NCBI GenBank assembly: GCA_937975585.1
Contig: CALJUC010000005.1
Span: forward strand, 1 to 11,644
Direction of reading: 5' to 3'
Length of the DNA: 11,644 nucleotides
Source of the DNA: an uncultured Moraxella sp.
GTDB lineage: Bacteria > Pseudomonadota > Gammaproteobacteria > Pseudomonadales > Moraxellaceae
Made by a program: the position numbers and the translations under genes. The stretch's first letter is position 1. Every line of letters begins with the position of its first letter. The notes under the pieces are model-generated. The model worked only from the letters and a program-made list of their open reading frames with translations. It had not been told where the DNA came from and ran no database searches. Positions 6,611 to 11,644 of the stretch are shown here, in pieces.

Positions 6611-7866
6611 GATTTCAACCCCATTGCAAACGTCGCCACCATTGGCTTCACAAACGGCACTTTATCAAAGGCAATCAAGCCGACATTGCGAGCGACTTTT
6701 AACAGTGGATTACTATTGCTAAAGCCATAGACCACGGCATCACAGAATAATTCGACACGTTTTTGGTCGGCCTTGCGGCGTTTTTCATAGGCTTTTAGCA
6801 TATTGCTATCCGCGATAGCATCACCACGCAAGGCTTGTTGCGCCACCATTTTGGCCAATGTATCGGCATCACGCATACATAGGTTAAAGCCTTGACCTGC
6901 GACTGGATGCAAGGTATGTGCCGCATTGCCCATCACCACACAGCGTCCTGCAACTTGACGTTCTGCCAATACTTTGGTGAGTGGATAAGCACCACGTTTG
7001 CCCGCTTTGACAAACTTACCCGCTTGGGTGCCAAAGGCTTGTTGAATAGTCGCTAAGAAATATTCATCATCGGTGAGATAACGGCTTTCCTCGCCCGTTG
7101 GACACACCCATACGACTGAGCGACGATAGCCTTGTTGCGGCTCCCGACCATCACCATCGGCATCCGTTAATGGCAATACGGCTATTGGCCCCACAGGGTT
7201 AAAGCGTTCAATCGCTTGGTGATTGTGCGGCTTATCGGTCATCACGACACCAACAATCCCAACTTGGTGATAGTCATGGGTCGTCGCCTCAATACCTAAT
7301 AATTTGCGTGCCGGCGATTGCTGTCCATCACAAGCGACTAGCAGGGCTGCCGTTAAGACTTGATTAGATACTTCGCCATCAGCGTTTTGATAAGTGACCG
7401 TGACTTGATTAGCGGTTTGGGTAATATCCGTGACCGTTGCTCCATCTATTAAGTTAATCAACGGATGGGCTTGCACGGCTAATAATAGCTTTTTACCGAG
7501 CCATGCATTTTCCATGACTTGACCAAAGCTTTCCACGCCTTCCGCATCTTTATCGAGTCGTGCTTTACCAAAGCTACCCTGCTCACTGATTAACACTTCA
7601 TCAATTCGACACGCATGGCTTTGTAAATCTTGCCATAGCCCGATACTGTCATAAATCTGTACCGTACGTCGCGATAAGGCAATATTACGACTATCAAACT
7701 GTTCGCGCCGCTCATCATCATCCGGACTGATGGTGGGATAGCGCGTTTTTTCAAGTATCGTACTGCGAATACCTTTGTCAGCGAGTAATAAGGCAAATGA
7801 TAGCCCGACATTGCCACCGCCAACGATAATCACTTGCTGTTCGGTAATTGCGGCTTGATGTTGCAT
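6607..7866 (-). CDS. ubiH: 2-octaprenyl-6-methoxyphenol hydroxylase, UbiH
   Basis: This 419-residue FAD monooxygenase is best read as UbiH, the C1 hydroxylase of ubiquinone synthesis. Visible motifs are GGGNVG (16-21) in the Rossmann fold, DSRNIALS (58-65), a CDGQQSPAR segment (179-187) and MGNAAHTLHPVAGQGFNLCMRD (312-333), where NAAHTLHP is typical of UbiH, in contrast to the DAAH of its neighbour. The C-terminal YEKRRKADQKR...NVGLIAFDKVPFVKP also matches UbiH. Cys330 replaces the glycine of the usual FNLG. A short Asp/Gly-rich insertion lies at about 235-248. It is the first gene of the two-gene unit; its TGA overlaps the next ATG. The start at 7866 has only GGGAA as a possible ribosome binding site. 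The assignment within the family is by motif likeness. Confidence 0.88.
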   Translation of the reverse strand: MQHQAAITEQQVIIVGGGNVGLSFALLLADKGIRSTILEKTRYPTISPDDDERREQFDSRNIALSRRTVQIYDSIGLWQDLQSHACRIDEVLISEQGSFGKARLDKDAEGVESFGQVMENAWLGKKLLLAVQAHPLINLIDGATVTDITQTANQVTVTYQNADGEVSNQVLTAALLVACDGQQSPARKLLGIEATTHDYHQVGIVGVVMTDKPHNHQAIERFNPVGPIAVLPLTDADGDGREPQQGYRRSVVWVCPTGEESRYLTDDEYFLATIQQAFGTQAGKFVKAGKRGAYPLTKVLAERQVAGRCVVMGNAAHTLHPVAGQGFNLCMRDADTLAKMVAQQALRGDAIADSNMLKAYEKRRKADQKRVELFCDAVVYGFSNSNPLLKVARNVGLIAFDKVPFVKPMVATFAMGLKS

Positions 7867-8205
7867 AGTAAGTTCCCAAACTGGTTCACAATACGATTAG
7901 CTTATCACAAAAATCACTTGGGTATTAACCGCATCCTTGTAGGATTTATACATGGCAGAATTCTTAATCATCTCAATATAGCGCGACTTACCACACATGA
8001 TACATCCAGTATGATAAAGCCTATTTGATGACGCTTATTAGTTAAAATTACTTGATAATTAAGCTAAACAGCAATGCTTATTTGCTAACTGGGTTGCTTA
8101 TGTTACAGAAAATTTATGCAATAATTTAATCAACAAGGATTGTGGTCAAATTATTTTTACGCTAAGATAAAACCGATGTAATAAAATAGTAATATTTAGT
8201 TACGA

Positions 8206-8211
8206 TATAAT
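8206..8211 (+). promoter_or_regulatory. Probable -10 element of the porin promoter
   Basis: TATAAT is a perfect -10 hexamer in a very AT-rich stretch. No good -35 hexamer sits 16-18 bp upstream, so it may rely on an UP-like AT-rich element or an activator. A transcript starting near 8218 would have a leader of about 90 nt. Confidence 0.4.
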
Positions 8212-8258
8212 GCTAATGTTACTTATTTTAAAGGCTTATGCCTAGGACGTTTTACGCT

Positions 8259-8278
8259 GGTCATTATGAATTATGACC
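8259..8278 (+). repeat. Inverted repeat in the porin mRNA leader
   Basis: GGTCAT (8259-8264) pairs with ATGACC (8273-8278) around an 8-nt loop. It lies about 15 nt before the AAGGAAGGAA ribosome binding region of the porin. A smaller stem AGGC-TTAT-GCCT lies upstream at 8232-8243. These could stabilise the mRNA or shape translation; neither is a terminator. Confidence 0.35.
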
Positions 8279-8307
8279 TGATGATTTTTTCAAGGAAGGA
8301 AATTTAG

Positions 8308-9615
8308 ATGTACGCTAGCAAACTATTCACCAAATCTGCATTAACCGCTGCCCTTATCACTGCGCTTATCCCTGCTGCCAATGCTGCAACTGACGCTGAA
8401 GTTGACGCGCTTCGTAACGAAGTGGCTCAATTACGCGCAATGATTATGCAGCAACAACATAATCTTGCACCGATGCATGCTATGCCAGCTGGCCAACCAC
8501 CTGCTGCCCCAGCAAAAGGCTTTAAAATGAATACCGCTAGCGGTGCAGAAGTTGAACTATACGGTACGTTACGTGCGGATGCAGCTTACGTTCTAGAAGG
8601 TAACGATAACTACACCAGTAATATTCCAGGCGTTGGCGCACCAGGTACTGCTGGTAATACCGAAGACAAACTTAACACCAGCGTTCAAAGCACTCGCTTT
8701 GGCTTAAACTTCAAATCAGATACCAAAGATGCTAACAAACTTGGTGGTAAACTTGAAGTTGACTTCGTTAACGGTGCTAATAACAGTGATGGTAGCTTAC
8801 GTATTCGTCATGCTTACTTGACTTATAACGACTGGCTAGCTGGTCAAACCAAATCAACCTTCTTGGGTCATTCACCAGAAATCCTTGACGCAGGTACTAA
8901 CGTGGGTACCGGTTTCAAACGTGTTCCTATGGTACGTTATCAGCATAATCTAATGCCAGACACCCAAGTGATGGTCGGTCTTGAGCAAGGCAAAAGCGCT
9001 GGTAATAGCACAAACGCTAAATATCAACTACCTACGTTGGTCGCTCGTGTTAACCAAAACTTTGCCGGTAAACAAGGTGTTGCTAGCCTACGTGGGCTAG
9101 TTGAAAACTATGATGCTGAGCGCCCAGCAGTTACTGGTGGAGCAGCGGCTGCTAGCGATAGCATGACTGGTTACGGTATTGGTGCAGGCGTTAACTACAA
9201 GTTTAACAAAATGTTTGAAGGCTTTGCCGATGTTAACTATGTTAAAGGTAACAGCGGTCTAGTTCACGGTACCACCAATGCTTACGCATTTAATGGTGAT
9301 GACGCTGAAGCAAACGAAGCGCTAAGTTGGATGGTTGGTGGTGCATTTAACATCAATCCAAAACTTCGCTCAACTATCGGTTATAGTGAAGTTAACTTTG
9401 ACGATAGCTCAGACTATGCAAAAATCGCTAGCATCGCTACTGGTACTGGTGCCGCGAGCAACGAAAAACTTCACAGTATCTTCGCTAACTTGATTTATTC
9501 GCCAGTGAAGCAAGTCGACTTAGGTGTTGAATACCATGATGGTCAACGTGAAACCTTTAATGGTACCAAGTTTGATGATGACCGTGTAAGCGTAACTGCT
9601 GCTTATAAATTCTAA
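8308..9615 (+). CDS. DcaP-like trimeric outer-membrane porin
   Basis: The 435-residue precursor has a Sec signal peptide (Lys near the N-terminus, hydrophobic core, ANA cleavage site after about residue 26). A short coiled coil follows (about 29-50, EVDALRNEVAQLRAMIMQQQ), then an Ala/Pro-rich hinge (about 57-70) and a beta-barrel from about residue 80 to the C-terminal YKF, whose final Phe is the usual barrel-assembly signal. The order coiled coil, hinge, ELYGTLRADAAY, then LRIRHAYLTYNDWLAGQTKS matches the DcaP family of Acinetobacter, in which the coiled coil bundles three barrels and the pore passes dicarboxylates and other small anions. The substrate here is not known. The start has a strong AGGAAGG ribosome binding site, consistent with an abundant protein. 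It is a single-gene unit with its own terminator. Confidence 0.88.
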   Translation: MYASKLFTKSALTAALITALIPAANAATDAEVDALRNEVAQLRAMIMQQQHNLAPMHAMPAGQPPAAPAKGFKMNTASGAEVELYGTLRADAAYVLEGNDNYTSNIPGVGAPGTAGNTEDKLNTSVQSTRFGLNFKSDTKDANKLGGKLEVDFVNGANNSDGSLRIRHAYLTYNDWLAGQTKSTFLGHSPEILDAGTNVGTGFKRVPMVRYQHNLMPDTQVMVGLEQGKSAGNSTNAKYQLPTLVARVNQNFAGKQGVASLRGLVENYDAERPAVTGGAAAASDSMTGYGIGAGVNYKFNKMFEGFADVNYVKGNSGLVHGTTNAYAFNGDDAEANEALSWMVGGAFNINPKLRSTIGYSEVNFDDSSDYAKIASIATGTGAASNEKLHSIFANLIYSPVKQVDLGVEYHDGQRETFNGTKFDDDRVSVTAAYKF

Positions 9616-9638
9616 TCAATTTTTACTAATTGATGAAT

Positions 9639-9669
9639 ATAGCCAATCAACCCGATTGGCTATTTTTTT
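9639..9669 (+). terminator. Intrinsic terminator of the porin gene
   Basis: ATAGCCAATC (9639-9648) pairs with GATTGGCTAT (9654-9663) around a five-base loop and is followed by a T-run through 9669. It lies 24 bases after the porin stop codon. A second, weaker inverted repeat ATCAAT/ATTGAT (9615-9634) precedes it. Confidence 0.92.
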
Positions 9670-9694
9670 GCCGTCAACTTCTCGCCAGTTGGGT

Positions 9695-9728
9695 AAATTA
9701 CAATTTGGGCTACCCTTTTTTGTAATTT
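9695..9728. promoter_or_regulatory. Interrupted dyad overlapping the carA promoter
   Basis: AAATTACAA (9695-9703) is the exact reverse complement of TTGTAATTT (9720-9728). Between them GGG-CTA-CCC (9707-9715) forms a second nested dyad. The element covers the -35 region and most of the spacer of the promoter at 9711-9739, the place where a repressor would act. It does not resemble an ArgR or PurR box that I know. Confidence 0.4.
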
Positions 9729-9739
9729 TCTGTTAAAAT
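9711..9739 (+). promoter_or_regulatory. Probable carA promoter (extended -10)
   Basis: TAAAAT (9734-9739) is preceded by TGT, giving an extended -10. The -35 position 17 bp upstream is TACCCT, a poor match, which is common with extended -10 promoters. Transcription would start near 9746, leaving a leader of about 175 nt before carA. It lies downstream of the porin terminator. Confidence 0.5.
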
Positions 9740-9921
9740 GCTCAAAATCTATATCCAAGCGAGTGGACATGAAATACAAAATGGCACAGTCTGGTTATCT
9801 ATCCGATACCTAGATTAGCTATTTTAATTTCTTTAGTCTCCTCGCTTTTTTGTGGGCGTTTTTTAGCAATGTCGACAAAAAATAGAGATACACGGTAACC
9901 AAATAGCACTCGGAGGCACGC

Positions 9922-11130
9922 TTGAACACAACAATAGCAAATACCCCATCGACACCAGCAATCTTGGCGTTGGCAGATGGCACAGTTTTTCGCGGTATCA
10001 GTATTGGTCATGCGGGGCAGACGGTCGGTGAAGTCGTTTTCAACACGGCGATGACAGGTTACCAAGAAATTTTGACTGACCCAAGTTATGCAGAACAACT
10101 TGTTACCCTAACCTACCCACATATTGGCAATACCGGTACCAATAGCGAAGATGCCGAATCTGGCCAAACCCATAAAGTATGGGCGAATGGCTTGATTATC
10201 CGTGACTTGACCTTAACGACCAGTAACTTCCGCTCTCAAGAATCGCTTACCGAATATCTACAACGCAATCACACCGTGGCGATTGCGGATATCGATACGC
10301 GTAAATTAACACGTTTATTACGTGAAAAAGGCGCACAAAACGGCTGTATTATGACCGCTGACGAAAATGGCAACCTTGATGAAGCCAAAGCGATTGAACT
10401 AGCGCAAGGTTTTGCGGGTCTAAAAGGCATGGACTTGGCCAAAGTATGCTGTGATCCAAATGGCTTTAGCTGGACGCAAGGTTCTTGGGAATTGGTTGAC
10501 CCAGAAGTTAGCCAAACCTGTGGCCGCTTTAAAGAACTTGGCACTGATATCGAGCAAAAATTCAATATCGTGGCGTATGACTTCGGCGTAAAAACCAATA
10601 TCTTACGTATGTTGGTTGACCGTGGCTGTAATGTGACTGTTGTCCCTGCTCAGACGCCAATCAGCGAAGTATTAAAACACAACCCAGATGGCATCTTCTT
10701 GTCAAACGGCCCTGGCGACCCTGCCCCATGTACTTATGCGATTGAAGCCATCAAGCACGTCATTACTGAAACCGACATTCCGCTATTTGGGATTTGTTTA
10801 GGCCATCAGCTATTGGCATTGGCAAGCGGTGCGCAAACCATCAAGATGAATCATGGCCACCACGGTGCGAACCATCCAGTACAAGACCTTGAGAAAGGTA
10901 CCGTGATGATTACCTCGCAAAACCATGGTTTTGCGGTGGATGAAGCGACGTTGCCAGCAAATGTGAAATCAACTCACCGCTCATTGTTTGACGGTACCAA
11001 CCAAGGTATCGAGTTAAGCAACAAGCCAGCCTTTAGCTTCCAAGGTCACCCTGAAGCAAGCCCTGGTCCACATGACTGCGCGCCATTGTTCGATAAATTC
11101 ATCGACTTGATGACCCAAGCAAAAGGTTAA
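9922..11130 (+). CDS. carA: Carbamoyl-phosphate synthase small (glutaminase) subunit, TTG start
   Basis: CarA hydrolyses glutamine and passes ammonia to CarB, which makes carbamoyl phosphate for pyrimidine and arginine synthesis in the cytosol. The 402-residue product has the CPSase small-chain N-terminal domain (about 12-195, with GEVVFNTAMTGYQEILTDPSYAEQ) and a class I glutamine amidotransferase domain (about 214-398). The latter shows the oxyanion loop SNGPGDP (261-267), the nucleophile Cys292 in GICLGHQ, and His376/Glu378 in FQGHPEASPGP, so the triad is complete. The start is TTG at 9922, with GGAGG five to six bases upstream; E. coli carA is also known to start at UUG. The next gene begins two bases after the stop and is not carB. 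An upstream dyad and leader suggest regulation. Confidence 0.97.
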   Translation: MNTTIANTPSTPAILALADGTVFRGISIGHAGQTVGEVVFNTAMTGYQEILTDPSYAEQLVTLTYPHIGNTGTNSEDAESGQTHKVWANGLIIRDLTLTTSNFRSQESLTEYLQRNHTVAIADIDTRKLTRLLREKGAQNGCIMTADENGNLDEAKAIELAQGFAGLKGMDLAKVCCDPNGFSWTQGSWELVDPEVSQTCGRFKELGTDIEQKFNIVAYDFGVKTNILRMLVDRGCNVTVVPAQTPISEVLKHNPDGIFLSNGPGDPAPCTYAIEAIKHVITETDIPLFGICLGHQLLALASGAQTIKMNHGHHGANHPVQDLEKGTVMITSQNHGFAVDEATLPANVKSTHRSLFDGTNQGIELSNKPAFSFQGHPEASPGPHDCAPLFDKFIDLMTQAKG

Positions 11131-11132
11131 TG

Positions 11133-11594
11133 ATGCAAACGTATCCGTTTCACTTGGTCAATGTATTTGCCGAAAGTCATTTTGGGGGCAACCCATTAGC
11201 GGTTTTCTCTAACGCAGATGGCCTGACCGATACGTTAATGCAAGCCATTGCTAAACAATTTAACTTAAGTGAAACGGTGTTTATTTTCGCGCCAACCGAT
11301 GCGAATGCTGTTGCCAATTTGCGAATTTTTACCCCAAACTATGAGTTACCGCTCGCAGGTCATCCGACATTGGGTTCCGCGTTTGTACTTAAGCAGCTAC
11401 ATGACTTGCCAAAGACTTTCGTGTTAAACACCGTCGCAAAACCGGTTGAAGTAGCAACGGATGATAGCCGCGTTGAAATCACTATCCAAGGCTATAAATC
11501 AGCGAAAAGTCAACGTAGTAAAGATGATTTGGCACAAGCCAGTGGTCTAAGCGTGGATGATATCGCAGATTGTGGTTATTTCATGAATAGTGGC
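11133..11594 (+). CDS. PhzF-family isomerase-like protein, 3' end missing
   Basis: The 154 genomic codons encode the N-terminal half of a PhzF-family protein (diaminopimelate-epimerase fold, usually about 260-300 residues). Visible motifs are FHLVNVFAESHFGGNPLAVF (6-25), the catalytic Glu47 in FNLSETVF, and RIFTPNYELPLAGHPTLGSAFVL, which is diagnostic of the family. The catalytic Asp of the second half lies beyond the end. PhzF relatives act as isomerases or are of unknown function; no substrate can be assigned. Two in-frame ATGs occur at 11130 and 11133. I prefer 11133 because AAAAGG ends six bases before it; 11130 would overlap the carA stop as TAATG. Tight spacing implies co-transcription with carA. 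After codon 154 the frame runs into sequencing adapter and stays open, so any longer translation is artificial. Confidence 0.9.
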
Positions 11595-11644
11595 AGATCG
11601 GAAGAGCACACGTCTGAACTCCAGTCACGCCAATGTATCTCGTA
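11595..11644 (+). other. Illumina TruSeq-type adapter with index (non-genomic)
   Basis: The final 50 bases begin AGATCGGAAGAGCACACG and continue to CTCCAGTCAC at 11628, the constant 34-base part of the TruSeq read-1 3' adapter. Eight bases follow, GCCAATGT (11629-11636), whose first six equal TruSeq index 6, and then ATCTCGTA (11637-11644), the start of the second constant part. This is untrimmed library adapter at a contig end, not bacterial DNA. Confidence 0.98.

Larger units (their letters stand above)
7867..8307. other. Divergent intergenic region between ubiH and the porin gene
   Basis: This 441-bp AT-rich spacer holds no gene I can support. The plus-strand open frame at 7834-8028 overlaps ubiH and has no ribosome binding site. 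The right part carries a -10-like TATAAT for the porin and a leader with two small inverted repeats. The left part should contain the ubiH promoter, but I see no good -35/-10 pair. A small stem ATCCT-TGT-AGGAT lies at 7933-7945. The middle shows nothing I recognise. Confidence 0.6.
9616..9921. other. Intergenic region and carA leader
   Basis: This 306-bp spacer holds the porin terminator, the presumed carA promoter with an overlapping dyad, and a leader of about 175 nt with several T-runs. A 14-codon open frame (9769-9813) and a 7-bp long-range stem (9757-9763 with 9841-9847) followed by six T raise the possibility of attenuation. A minus-strand open frame reaching into carA (9799-10098) looks like a shadow. 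Confidence 0.6.

Noticed and set aside
9799..10098. 99-codon minus-strand open frame across the carA leader and start
   Set aside because: It overlaps the strongly supported carA gene on the opposite strand, is rich in Cys and Arg, and has no recognisable domain.
1..11594. Defence system, prophage, transposon or CRISPR array
   Set aside because: All long frames belong to conserved metabolic or envelope families; no transposase, integrase, direct-repeat array or attachment-site duplication is visible.

Overview
The window reads as a stretch of ordinary chromosome from a gammaproteobacterium, most probably a member of the Moraxellaceae (Moraxella / Psychrobacter / Acinetobacter group). This placement is an inference from gene content: a DcaP-type outer-membrane porin with an N-terminal coiled coil, a UbiH plus second UbiH-family hydroxylase pair, a carA gene starting with TTG, and moderate G+C coding DNA with AT-rich spacers. 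I see no insertion sequence, prophage, CRISPR array, tRNA, rRNA or defence gene. The last 50 bases are not genomic: they are an Illumina TruSeq-type adapter with its index, so this is the raw end of a draft contig.

Layout. Positions 1-192 hold no gene, only a small hairpin and the purE terminator. From 193 to 3478 four genes lie on the minus strand: rhomboid protease (transcribed first), PPP-type metallophosphoesterase, bestrophin-like channel, and purE. A terminator hairpin and a promoter-like element separate purE from the bestrophin gene. A 567-bp divergent spacer (3479-4045) follows, with an 18-bp perfect palindrome and a 9-bp long-range inverted repeat. Next comes a plus-strand gene for a membrane-anchored OmpA-domain protein (4046-5281), ending at a strong bidirectional terminator. 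That terminator faces a two-gene minus-strand unit: ubiH (6607-7866) and a second flavin hydroxylase (5381-6610), joined by an ATGA overlap. A 441-bp divergent spacer leads to the plus-strand DcaP-like porin (8308-9615) and its terminator. A 306-bp spacer contains the presumed carA promoter, overlapped by a dyad, and a leader with a possible 14-residue peptide. carA (9922-11130) is followed with almost no gap by a PhzF-family gene (11133-11594), cut off by the adapter.

How the genes fit together. The window combines nucleotide precursor synthesis (PurE for purines, CarA for carbamoyl phosphate feeding pyrimidines and arginine), ubiquinone ring hydroxylation (the two flavoproteins), and envelope functions (porin, OmpA-domain protein, rhomboid, bestrophin-like channel). 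These look like separate transcription units, not one system. I found no convincing new multi-gene system. The points most worth checking are the adapter end and the chimeric protein it creates, the leader and dyad structures before purE and carA, the palindrome in the 3.5-4.0 kb spacer, and the architecture of the OmpA-domain protein.
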